14,580 nt of DNA from Candidatus Methanofilum arcanum (GTDB lineage Archaea > Halobacteriota > Methanomicrobia > Methanomicrobiales > Methanospirillaceae), in NCBI GenBank assembly GCA_031285085.1, contig JAITWW010000105.1, positions 1-14,580 of the forward strand, in the 5' to 3' direction. The translations under genes were made by a program, and so were the position numbers. The notes beneath the pieces are model-generated. The model made no database searches. It saw only the letters and a list, made by a program, of their open reading frames with translations, and had not been told where the DNA came from. Below, in pieces: positions 7,186 to 13,940 of the stretch (its first letter is position 1; each line of letters opens with the position of its first letter).

Positions 7186-8364
7186 ATGAAGCCAGCAACT
7201 CTCACATTTATTAAGCAGCGATTTACCGAGTATTATAAAGCAAATCCTGTCATTGTTCCAAATTCAGTCGAACAGCGAGAGTTTGGATATATTTTCTTTG
7301 ATCGTGGATACCCAAACGAGATCCGGATGAAACGACATATGGGCTTTGGATCTGCAGATGAGCTGCATGCCTATATTCGAAACATTGTCCCTGCACATGT
7401 GTACTATGGTGTGGCGTACTATGAGCTTCCTGGTGCTCCGACAATGGCTGGGAAAAGATGGACAGGAGCAGATCTGGTCTTTGATCTTGATGCAGATCAT
7501 ATCATGCGTGGCTCCTATGCAGAGATGCTTTCCCGTATTAAAGACGAGCTCATACGTCTTCTTGATGTCCTGAAAAATGAACTCTGTATCTCCATCCATG
7601 ATAAAAGCGCAGATATCGTCTTTTCTGGTGGACGTGGGTACCATCTCCACATTAAAGATCTGGCATTTCGTGGTTGGACAAGCCGTGAACGTCGTGAGTT
7701 AGTAGATTATATCTGTGGTATTGGAGTTTCACCGACATCGATGCTTCGGCAGAATGGAAAGCAAAAAGGGTGGCCACAGAGGTATCAGCGGGTTTTAAAG
7801 AACTATCTCACCCATCTCACTGAGATGCAAGAACGCGAAGCACTTCATAAGCTTATGTCTTTGAAAGGGATTGGAAAGGTCACAGCCTCACGCTTTCTCT
7901 CAGAAGCTCCATCCCTTCTGGAGACATTGGCATATGATCCTTCTTTGGTTCTTGTTCGAGATCAAACCATAGGATCTGTGCTTCATGCTCTTATGGAAAA
8001 AGAAACTTCCTTTTATCGTCAAATTCGAGAAATTGGCGTTCAGATAGATGAGCCAGTAACTATTGATACAAGGCGCCTCATCCGCCTTCCTGGTTCATTA
8101 CATGCGAAGTCAGGGTTTCGAGTCACTCCTCTTACTCCTCGCGAACTCGAAGATTTTGATCCATTGGTTGACGCGGTATGCTTTACAGATGATCGTGAGA
8201 TTATTATTGATGTACGTGCAGAGTATGACATATCATTGTTAGGCACTCCATATCATTTAAACACTGGAGTGCATCGAGTTCCAGAAGCGGTTGCCTTGTT
8301 TATGTGCTGCCGTGGTATGGCTGAGATATCTGACAAAACAATAGGATCAGATCATGTCACTTGA
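7186..8364 (+). CDS. priS: DNA primase small (catalytic) subunit PriS
   Basis: A 392-residue archaeal/eukaryal-type primase catalytic subunit, which makes RNA or DNA primers at replication forks together with PriL (not in this window). The active-site acidic motif is D100-L-D102-A-D104 ('LVFDLDADHI'). 'FSGGRGYHLHI' (146-156) and 'DTRRLIRLPGSLHAKSG' (294-310) are the other two conserved catalytic blocks. The N-terminus 'MKPATLTFIKQRFTEYY' is typical, so the ATG at 7186 is secure although no Shine-Dalgarno precedes it. Between the second and third blocks, about residues 223-238 contain 'LMSLKGIGKVTASRFL', which looks like a helix-hairpin-helix motif. The gene starts 28 bases after elp3 and its end overlaps gins51 by 11 bases, a linkage seen in many archaea. 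Confidence 0.97.
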   Translation: MKPATLTFIKQRFTEYYKANPVIVPNSVEQREFGYIFFDRGYPNEIRMKRHMGFGSADELHAYIRNIVPAHVYYGVAYYELPGAPTMAGKRWTGADLVFDLDADHIMRGSYAEMLSRIKDELIRLLDVLKNELCISIHDKSADIVFSGGRGYHLHIKDLAFRGWTSRERRELVDYICGIGVSPTSMLRQNGKQKGWPQRYQRVLKNYLTHLTEMQEREALHKLMSLKGIGKVTASRFLSEAPSLLETLAYDPSLVLVRDQTIGSVLHALMEKETSFYRQIREIGVQIDEPVTIDTRRLIRLPGSLHAKSGFRVTPLTPRELEDFDPLVDAVCFTDDREIIIDVRAEYDISLLGTPYHLNTGVHRVPEAVALFMCCRGMAEISDKTIGSDHVT

Positions 8365-9241
8365 AGAGCTGCGGGGAGTTCTCCTTACTGAAAGAGAGTC
8401 TGGAAAGGTTACTTCTCTTCGTCCACATCTCTTTGAGCAGACTCATGCAGAGATTATGCAGCTGCAGGCCCAGGTATATGCAACTGAAGATCCTTTCTCC
8501 TCTGAGTCACAGATGCTCATCGAAAAAATTGCAAGCATTCGAGTAACGATAGAAGAGATTTTTTCAATTCGATCTAGTAAGATCGTCTCACTTGCGTTAA
8601 GCCATGCTGATGGGAGCTTTATTGATAGAGAAGAACTGAAGCTGCTTCATTCAGATGAGCTTTCCATGTTTCAGCAGGTTGTTGAAGCTATTCGAGCATG
8701 CAGATCTGTACTGATTGATCAAAAAGCTATGCAGCAATCTTCTGTTCCTCTTTCTGTAAAATCTCCCTCATTACATTCTCAGTCGAAATCCACCTCTCCT
8801 CTCTCCCCCCTCTCTGTATCATCAGATGCAAAAAGAGCACTACCTTCTCTTTCTCTCTCTTCTTCTCCTGAGCGCGATACATCTGATCATTTTAATATCA
8901 GTGAAACTCTTCATGTGGATAATGTGCGCGATGAAATGGATCTTACTTCTTTAGATGTTGATAATGCAGTACAAGATCAAGATCTTTCATCACCTCCCGT
9001 TCTTTCCAATCATCTCAAAACAGAAGAAGGAGACCCTGTAGTTGCAGAACAGGGCCTTACAGACAGTATTTCAGATTCAAAAGCATACTCATTGGTACTT
9101 ATTGTGGCTGATATGGATCCATTTATGGGCATTGATGGATTTGTCTATGAGATACAAAATGGAGACGTAATTACACTTCCAAGAAAAAATGCTGATATAC
9201 TTGCTGAAAGAAACATAGCGTTAAATATAAGATCAATCTAA
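8354..9241 (+). CDS. gins51: GINS complex subunit Gins51 (Sld5/Psf1 type)
   Basis: A 295-residue replication factor of the archaeal CMG-like helicase (Cdc45/RecJ-MCM-GINS). The helical A domain is at 1-125 and includes 'RSSKIVSLALS', a conserved segment of Sld5/Psf1 proteins. The small beta-rich B domain is at about 245-295: 'YSLVLIVADMDPFMGIDG', then 'NGDVITLPRKNADILAERN'. The A-before-B order marks Gins51 rather than Gins23. The linker (about 128-243) is long, rich in Ser and Pro in its first half and acidic in its second, so it is likely disordered. The B domain is the part known to contact other replisome proteins. The start overlaps the last 11 bases of priS, which implies coupled translation and co-supply of primase and helicase factors. 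Confidence 0.9.
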   Translation: MSLEELRGVLLTERESGKVTSLRPHLFEQTHAEIMQLQAQVYATEDPFSSESQMLIEKIASIRVTIEEIFSIRSSKIVSLALSHADGSFIDREELKLLHSDELSMFQQVVEAIRACRSVLIDQKAMQQSSVPLSVKSPSLHSQSKSTSPLSPLSVSSDAKRALPSLSLSSSPERDTSDHFNISETLHVDNVRDEMDLTSLDVDNAVQDQDLSSPPVLSNHLKTEEGDPVVAEQGLTDSISDSKAYSLVLIVADMDPFMGIDGFVYEIQNGDVITLPRKNADILAERNIALNIRSI

Positions 9242-9280
9242 TCATATGGGTATTCTTTATAGATATAAGAGGCTTATTTC

Positions 9281-9562
9281 ATGAAAATGCCATCAAAATT
9301 CAGGACATATTGCCCATATTGCCGTACACATCAGGTGCACGCAGTGGAAAAAGTCAAAAAAGGAAAAACAACAAACCTTCACAAGGTTGAGAGACAAAAA
9401 GCAAGTCGTACCAACATTGGAAACCGAGGTAAATTTTCGAAGATTCCTGGTGGAGACAAGCCAACAAAGCGTATTAATGTCAAATATCGCTGTGAAACCT
9501 GTAAAAAAGCACACCTGAGACCGGCATTTCGAATCTCAAAATTTGAATTGATGGAGCATTAA
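9281..9562 (+). CDS. rpl44e: Large-subunit ribosomal protein L44e
   Basis: A 93-residue zinc-ribbon protein of the 50S subunit. It shows the family start 'MKMPSKFRTYCPYC', the basic middle 'KGKTTNLHKVERQKASR' and the second cysteine pair 'RCETC', giving ligands C11, C14, C71 and C74. Length and all four ligands match archaeal L44e. AGAGG lies 8 bases before the ATG. The 39-base gap after gins51 is one of the larger ones in the operon and contains a TATA-like CTTTATAG, so an internal promoter for the ribosomal genes is possible. rps27e follows 4 bases downstream, the standard archaeal pairing. Confidence 0.98.
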   Translation: MKMPSKFRTYCPYCRTHQVHAVEKVKKGKTTNLHKVERQKASRTNIGNRGKFSKIPGGDKPTKRINVKYRCETCKKAHLRPAFRISKFELMEH

Positions 9563-9566
9563 AGTT

Positions 9567-9755
9567 ATGGTTATTTTAAACCGAGATAATCGAAGCAGAT
9601 TTGTGAAAGTCCGCTGTCCGGACTGTGAGAACGAACAAATTATATTTGAAAAAGCAAGCAGTATGATTAACTGCCTAGTATGTGGAAGCATTGTTTCAAA
9701 GCCAACCGGTGGAAAAGCAAAGATTTCTGCAGAAGTTATTGAAGTATTTGAGTGA
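9567..9755 (+). CDS. rps27e: Small-subunit ribosomal protein S27e
   Basis: A 62-residue zinc-finger protein of the 30S subunit. The ligands C17, C20, C36 and C39 ('RCPDCENEQIIFEKASS', then 'NCLVCG') fit the S27e pattern of two CxxC pairs, and the tail 'KPTGGKAKISAEVIEVFE' is characteristic. A GGAG sits about 10 bases before the ATG, within the end of rpl44e. It lies between rpl44e and aif2a, an arrangement conserved across many euryarchaea. Confidence 0.98.
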   Translation: MVILNRDNRSRFVKVRCPDCENEQIIFEKASSMINCLVCGSIVSKPTGGKAKISAEVIEVFE

Positions 9756-9757
9756 TT

Positions 9758-10555
9758 ATGTCTGAGAGATCCTGGCCCGATAATGGAGAACTTGTAGTCT
9801 GCACCGTGGTAAATGTGAAAGATTTCGTCGCATTTGTCACTCTTGATGAGTATCACGACCGAGAGGGCCTGATTCCGATCTCTGAGATTGCACGTGGGTG
9901 GATTAAATACATTCGTGACCATATTCGAGAAGGTCAAAAAATTGTTTGTAAGGTTCTGAATGTAGATAGTGGAAAAGGTCACATTGATCTCTCCCTCAAA
10001 GATGTGAATGAGCATCAGCGCCGTGAAAAGATTCGTCAGTGGAAAAATGAATCAAAAGCCCGCAAATGGATTGGATTCGCAGCTGATAATTTAGGACGGC
10101 CTGAGCTCCTTGAAGAGATCTGGGATAAGCTATATGACGAGTATGGAGAGGCATATCCTGCTTTTGAAGATCTTGTTATAAATGGCACAGTTGTGCTAAC
10201 TGATATTGGGTTTGATAACGATGTTGCAAAGGCATTGTATGCAGTTGCGGGCGATAATGTCAAGATCCCAACCGTCACCATCAGCGGTGATCTCTATTTG
10301 AAGACAACATCTCCTGAGGGTGTAAATATAATTAGACGAGCTCTGCGCAGTGCAAATCCAAAGGTAGAGGAGAATATCAAAGTTGATATTACATACCTTG
10401 GAGCACCGAATTACCGTCTGAAGGTAACTGCTGATAATTATAAAGAGGCAGAGCGTACCCTTGAAAAAGCATCAAATGCAGCAATGGGTGTCTTGAAGCG
10501 AGCTGGTGGGGAAGCGAAGTTTAGTAGAAAGTCGAAGTCTGGTAAGAGTGCATGA
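9758..10555 (+). CDS. aif2a: Translation initiation factor 2 subunit alpha (aIF2-alpha)
   Basis: A 265-residue subunit of the heterotrimer that delivers initiator Met-tRNA to the small ribosomal subunit. The S1-type OB domain is at about 10-85 ('GELVVCTVVNVKDFVAFVTL' to 'GKGHIDLSLKDVNEHQRREK'). A helical domain follows ('WKNESKARKWIGFAADNLGR') and then the C-terminal alpha/beta domain that binds the gamma subunit (about 170-265). The site matching the regulatory Ser51 of eukaryotic eIF2-alpha is alanine here ('ISEIARGW', A45). I take the ATG at 9758, two bases after the rps27e stop; a GTG at 9752 overlapping that stop is possible and would add two residues. Its own stop overlaps the ATG of nop10 (ATGA). 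Confidence 0.97.
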   Translation: MSERSWPDNGELVVCTVVNVKDFVAFVTLDEYHDREGLIPISEIARGWIKYIRDHIREGQKIVCKVLNVDSGKGHIDLSLKDVNEHQRREKIRQWKNESKARKWIGFAADNLGRPELLEEIWDKLYDEYGEAYPAFEDLVINGTVVLTDIGFDNDVAKALYAVAGDNVKIPTVTISGDLYLKTTSPEGVNIIRRALRSANPKVEENIKVDITYLGAPNYRLKVTADNYKEAERTLEKASNAAMGVLKRAGGEAKFSRKSKSGKSA

Positions 10556-10701
10556 AAGGGCGCATGCGCATCTGTGCCCAAGGTCATTACTCTATGCATG
10601 ATGTATGTCCGGTCTGCGGACAGGATACCCATACCCCTCATCCTGCTCGATTTTCAATTCAAGATATATATGGTGCGTACCGGAGAAAAGCCCGCAAATG
10701 A
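10552..10701 (+). CDS. nop10: H/ACA RNP protein Nop10
   Basis: A 49-codon gene starting in the ATGA overlap with aif2a. Nop10 is the small core protein that joins Cbf5 in H/ACA guide RNPs, which make pseudouridine in rRNA. The sequence shows the family pattern: 'RICAQGHYSMHDVCPVCG' (zinc knuckle), 'THTPHPARFSIQDIYGAYRR' and a basic end 'RKARK'. The 'PHPxRFS..D.YG.YRR' block is diagnostic. The first zinc pair is unusual: C8-x2-G11 with H12 next to it, rather than CxxC, while the second pair C19-x2-C22 is intact. An internal ATG at 10564 could also start the protein (MRIC...). The stop overlaps the ATG of the PAC2 gene. The order aif2a-nop10-PAC2 is common in euryarchaea and supports the call. 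Confidence 0.93.
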   Translation: MKGRMRICAQGHYSMHDVCPVCGQDTHTPHPARFSIQDIYGAYRRKARK

Positions 10702-11453
10702 AAGATATTATTACTGTTTTTGTACAAGATTGTCCTACAAATGATAAACAGGCTCCAGTGCTGATTGAAGGACTGCCTGGTATTGGACATGTGGGTAAGC
10801 TCGTAGCTGAACATCTTATTCACGAACTCCAAGCAACAAAGGTTGCTGAGGTATTTTCGACGTATTTTCCTCCCCAAGCATTGGTTGAAGAGAATGGCGT
10901 TGCACGACTTTGCAATAATGAACTGTATCGGTATGAAGATGAGCACGGTACTCTTTTGATACTTGTTGGAGATTTCCAAAGTACCACAAATGAAGGGCAT
11001 TACCATTTATCTCATGAGTATGTCCGTATGGCAGTAGAGCTTGGAGTTCGGCGCATCTACACTCTTGGAGGATATGGAGTTGGAAACTTTGTAGAAGAAC
11101 CAAGAGTGATTGGGGTGGTGAATGATGCAGCACTTTGTGAGACGGTAAAAGAAGCTGGAGCGGTATTTGAAGTAAGTGAGCCTGGTGCAGGAATTATTGG
11201 CGCTGCTGGACTCATGATTGGATTTGCAAAAATGCATAATATCGAAGGAATATGTCTAATGGGTGAGACATCTGGGTATTTGGTTGATCCAAAGGCGGCA
11301 ACGGCTGTTCTTCATGCTCTTTCTCATTTGATTCAAAGGCCTATTGACGTAGATCATCTCACAAAACGTGCCGAAGAGATGGAAGCTGAGATCGCGCAGT
11401 TTCTTGAGACAAACTCCACAAAGTCTGATGATGAACTAACCTATATCGGTTGA
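10698..11453 (+). CDS. PAC2-family protein (proteasome assembly chaperone-like)
   Basis: A 251-residue protein of the PAC2 (PF09754) family. Typical segments are 'APVLIEGLPGIGHVGKLVAE' near the N-terminus, 'STYFPPQALV', 'LLILVGDFQSTTNEGHY', 'IYTLGGYGVG' and 'GICLMGETSGYLVDPKAATA'. The archaeal relatives PbaA and PbaB help assemble, or associate with, 20S proteasome-type particles; whether this member does so is inference. The ATG at 10698 overlaps the nop10 stop (ATGA); the open frame runs further upstream only because it lies across nop10. The C-terminal ~45 residues contain a charged helix ('KRAEEMEAEIAQFLE') and end '...ELTYIG'. That tail resembles, but does not match, the HbYX proteasome-docking motif, which needs tyrosine next to last. 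One base separates its stop from the endoQ start. Confidence 0.92.
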   Translation: MKDIITVFVQDCPTNDKQAPVLIEGLPGIGHVGKLVAEHLIHELQATKVAEVFSTYFPPQALVEENGVARLCNNELYRYEDEHGTLLILVGDFQSTTNEGHYHLSHEYVRMAVELGVRRIYTLGGYGVGNFVEEPRVIGVVNDAALCETVKEAGAVFEVSEPGAGIIGAAGLMIGFAKMHNIEGICLMGETSGYLVDPKAATAVLHALSHLIQRPIDVDHLTKRAEEMEAEIAQFLETNSTKSDDELTYIG

Positions 11454-11454
11454 T

Positions 11455-12612
11455 ATGGACGTTCACGCTGATCTCCATATTCATTCCTGTTTTTCAATGG
11501 CAACATCTCCTCAGATGGTGCCCCGTGCAATTGTGTCCCAATGTTTCATGAAAGGGATATCTGTTATTGGATCTGGTGATGCATTACATCCCCGTTGGGC
11601 AGAGCTGTGGGAAGAGGAGCTTGCATGCAATCGTGATGACATTGTTGTTGTGCCAACAGCTGAGGTTGAGGATGGTTCTCGTGTTCATCATCTCATTATC
11701 ATGGAGGAGTTTTCCCAGTTTGCTGCGCTTCGAAAACGACTGTTGACATATGAAGGTGGGCATCATTGCGAGAGAAGTGGAAGACCTCAGATCAAAGCGA
11801 GTGCAGAGGAGATTGCTGCTGAGGTTCATGCCTGTGGTGGGTTGATTGGTCCTGCACATGCATTTACCCCATGGACTGGGTTATATGGATGCTATGACTC
11901 GGTGCATGAGGCATATGGGGATGAGACAATTGACTTTTTAGAGCTTGGTTTATCATCTGATACCTCATATGCAGCAGGGATATCTGAACTTTTGGGTATT
12001 CCTTTTTTGACAAACTCTGATGCCCACAGTACAGGATATACTAAGCTTGGGCGTGAGTTTACCACGTTTTCTCTCTCAGCGCTTGATGCACATTCTGTTT
12101 GTGATGCGATTGTAACTGGATCAATTATTCGTAATGCTGGTTTTTTTCCAGAAGAAGGGAAGTACAGCAGGACTGCATGTATATCCTGCTATACTCAATA
12201 TACACTGGAAGAGGCAATTTCTCATCACTGGAAATGTCCGCATGATAAAAAGCGATTAAAAAAAGGGGTGTTTGATCGTGCCCGTGAACTTTCTTCTGCT
12301 GATGGAGAGGTCAGTGTTCGACCTTCGTATCTGCATATTATTCCCTTGGGAGAGATTATTCAGCGAATATATGGGATGTCTTCTCCAAATACAAAGCGAT
12401 GTCAGGAGATGTATGCACGCTGTATTGCTGATCTTGGAGATGAGATCTCGATTTTGACAGAGATTCCAACAGAGGATCTCATTGCATATCATCCTGGGCT
12501 AGGAGCAGCGATCTCTGCATTTCGAGAAAATCGCATCATATTACATCCGGGTGGTGGAGGAAAGTATGGGAGTTTCGAGTTCTCGCCAAACGCGGCGAGG
12601 ACGCCTCGCTAA
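11455..12612 (+). CDS. endoQ: EndoQ-like PHP-domain nuclease (deaminated-base repair)
   Basis: A 385-residue PHP-fold protein of the TIGR00375/endonuclease Q family. Thermococcal EndoQ nicks DNA 5' to uracil, hypoxanthine, xanthine and abasic sites. The metal-site motifs are present: H8-x-H10 ('ADLHIHSCFS'), 'GSGDALHP' (39-46), 'TAEVEDGSRVHH' (68-79), 'GPAHAF' (132-137) and 'NSDAH' (187-191). A zinc-ribbon-like element follows (C242-x2-C245 and C261-P-H263), where the fourth ligand would be His rather than Cys; then 'GVFDRARELSS' and the C-terminal 'ILHPGGGGKYG'. The last ~12 residues ('FEFSPNAARTPR') are variable and partly encoded by a GC-rich hairpin. Activity is inferred from the family and has not been shown for methanomicrobial members. 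It is last in the operon. A broken second copy lies at 13941-14483. Confidence 0.85.
   Translation: MDVHADLHIHSCFSMATSPQMVPRAIVSQCFMKGISVIGSGDALHPRWAELWEEELACNRDDIVVVPTAEVEDGSRVHHLIIMEEFSQFAALRKRLLTYEGGHHCERSGRPQIKASAEEIAAEVHACGGLIGPAHAFTPWTGLYGCYDSVHEAYGDETIDFLELGLSSDTSYAAGISELLGIPFLTNSDAHSTGYTKLGREFTTFSLSALDAHSVCDAIVTGSIIRNAGFFPEEGKYSRTACISCYTQYTLEEAISHHWKCPHDKKRLKKGVFDRARELSSADGEVSVRPSYLHIIPLGEIIQRIYGMSSPNTKRCQEMYARCIADLGDEISILTEIPTEDLIAYHPGLGAAISAFRENRIILHPGGGGKYGSFEFSPNAARTPR
12595..12609. repeat. GC-rich hairpin at the endoQ stop codon
   Basis: GCGAGG-ACG-CCTCGC forms a perfect 6-base stem with a 3-base loop ending just before the TAA. AAACGCGGYGA occurs on both sides (from 12588 and from 12611). 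No U-tract follows directly, so terminator function is uncertain. The hairpin is partly degraded in the second endoQ copy, where the right arm differs. Confidence 0.45.
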
Positions 12613-12642
12613 ACGCGGTGAAAACGTGTTTAATCGAATTCG

Positions 12643-12671
12643 AAAAGTGCAGAGACTGTCTGCAGATTTGA
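12643..12671 (+). repeat. Upstream copy of a 29-base imperfect repeat
   Basis: This sequence matches 12962-12990 at 26 of 29 positions by eye. The other copy encodes 'KVQTVSAVL' inside the DUF1016-like gene; here, read from 12566 in its own frame, it encodes 'KVQRLSADL'. It may be the remnant of a second DUF1016-type gene or a recombination footprint. It contains a near-palindrome at 12648-12664. Confidence 0.55.
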
Positions 12672-12680
12672 AGGAGGTGA
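12671..12680 (+). promoter_or_regulatory. Strong Shine-Dalgarno sequence
   Basis: AAGGAGGTGA is a full match to the anti-Shine-Dalgarno, 6 bases before the ATG at 12687. It is stronger than any site in the operon upstream and fixes the start of the DUF1016-RhuM reading frame. Confidence 0.75.
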
Positions 12681-12686
12681 GCACCA

Positions 12687-13845
12687 ATGTTGATAAACAG
12701 CAATGACTACTTCAAAGTTTTGGAGGGTGTCAAGGCTGCGATACAAAACGCACAATACCGAGCAGTGTTGGGCGTGAATCGTGAGCAAATTCTGCTGTTC
12801 TGGAACATCGGCAAAGTGATCATCGACAGCAGCAGCTACGGCAGCAAGTTCATTGAAAATCTTGCTCGTGATATCAAGCTAGCCTTTCCGGACGCAAAAG
12901 GATACTCTGTCCGCAATCTCCGCTACATGAGGAAGTTAGCCGAACTGGTTCCGGACGAGGAAAAAGTGCAGACAGTGTCTGCAGTTTTGACATGGTCGCA
13001 CAACAAGTACCTTTTCGATGATGGTGAGCTTGATGAGAAAAGCAATGTGCAATATTTGCACATTGCAAATTCTGATAAACCTGTATCTTTTTATACTCTT
13101 GATGTTATCCTTGCAGTAGGCTACCGCGTAAAATCTCCACAAACCACGTGGTTCAGGCAATGGGCAACCACCGTTTTGCATGAGTATCTGCAAAAGGGTT
13201 TTGCTATCAATGATGATTTCCTGAAAAACATGGGCGGCGGTTTATACTGGAAAGAGTTACTGGAGCGTATCCGCGACATACGCGCCAGTGAAAAGGTGAT
13301 GTATCGCCAAGTTCTCGATTTATATGCAACGAGTCTCGACTACAACGCCACAATGGCAGAAACATACAAGTTTTTCAAGATCGTACAGAACAAGCTGCAC
13401 TATGCCGTCAGTGGATGTACGGCGAGTGAGATTGTTTTTGACCGTGCTAATGCGAGTTGCCATTTATGGGATTAACCTCTTTCAAGGGAAGCCGTCCTGT
13501 AAAAAACGAAGTGACCGTAGCAAAAAACTATATGACCGAGAAAGAACTTTTTGCTTTGCGGCGAATGGTTAACGCCTTCTTCGATATGGCGGAGTTAAAA
13601 GCAGAAAACCACGAACCAATGTATATGCGCGATTGGCTCGAAACTCTTGACAAATTCACGAATGATTTTGGTTTTGGCATGTTAGAGGGTGCAGGAAATG
13701 TCAGCCATGTTGACGCTGTGAAAAAAGCCCACGGTACGACACATACCTGGAACAATTGCCGGATGATGTGACCGATGTAGAGAAGGCATATCTCGATATT
13801 TTACGTGAGATGCAGAAAAAACTGAAGCACGGGGGAGATCATTAA
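12687..13845 (+). pseudogene. DUF1016(N)-RhuM chimeric gene with two frameshifts
   Basis: The first frame (12687-13475, 262 residues) has two unrelated parts. Residues 1-107 match the N-terminal domain of DUF1016/YhcG proteins ('YFKVLEGVKAAIQNAQYRAV', 'LLFWNIGKVII', 'YSVRNLRYMRKLAE', 'VQTVSAVLTWSHNK'); the PDDEXK nuclease half of that family is absent. From about residue 110 the protein is RhuM-like: 'DDGELDEKS', 'FYTLDVILAVGYRVKS', 'FRQWATTVLHEYLQKGFAIN', 'LLERIRDIRASEK', 'YATSLDYN', 'VQNKLHYAVSG'. The normal RhuM N-terminus is missing. Near 13458 one base appears lost, and homology continues one frame over ('PFMGLTSFKGSRPVKNEVTV', to 'VSHVDAVKKAHG'). Near 13734 a second base is lost; the end 'YDTYLEQLPDDVTDVEKAYL' to TAA at 13843-13845 is in a third frame. 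Codon use (more CGC, ACG, GCG) differs from the operon, suggesting transfer, perhaps from bacteria. The truncated 262-residue protein might still be made. Confidence 0.82.
12962..12990 (+). repeat. Downstream copy of the 29-base repeat, with a 17-base palindrome
   Basis: This copy lies inside the DUF1016-like reading frame. TGCAGACAGTGTCTGCA (12967-12983) is a perfect palindrome around a single central base. The matching upstream copy starts 319 bases earlier, at 12643. Confidence 0.6.
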
Positions 13846-13940
13846 TATATTTAGGGATATATAATTTTAATATATTTACTATTTTTCTTTCGAATAATTC
13901 AAAAGCGTCCTTTGCATCTGACGGATCCTGTCATGGCGAT
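13846..13940. other. AT-rich spacer between the two pseudogenes
   Basis: About 70 very AT-rich bases ('atatatttagggatatataa', T-runs around 13879-13890) follow the RhuM remnant and could hold its terminator. The last ~25 bases show only weak resemblance to endoQ, and clear homology starts at 13941. No gene was seen. Confidence 0.5.

Noticed and set aside
7264..7650. 128-residue minus-strand frame opposite priS
   Set aside because: Antisense to the conserved catalytic part of priS; a shadow frame.
9536..10015. 159-residue minus-strand frame opposite rps27e and aif2a
   Set aside because: It lies wholly antisense to two certain conserved genes and resembles nothing.
10605..10697. N-terminal extension of the PAC2 protein
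   Set aside because: The 31 extra residues lie across nop10 in another frame; the ATG in the ATGA overlap gives the family N-terminus.
13457..13771. Independent 104-residue gene
   Set aside because: It is the continuation of RhuM homology after a frameshift and has no start signal of its own.
12613..13940. Insertion sequence or transposon carrying the chimera
   Set aside because: No transposase, terminal inverted repeats or target-site duplication could be found; the flanking repeats are endoQ sequence.
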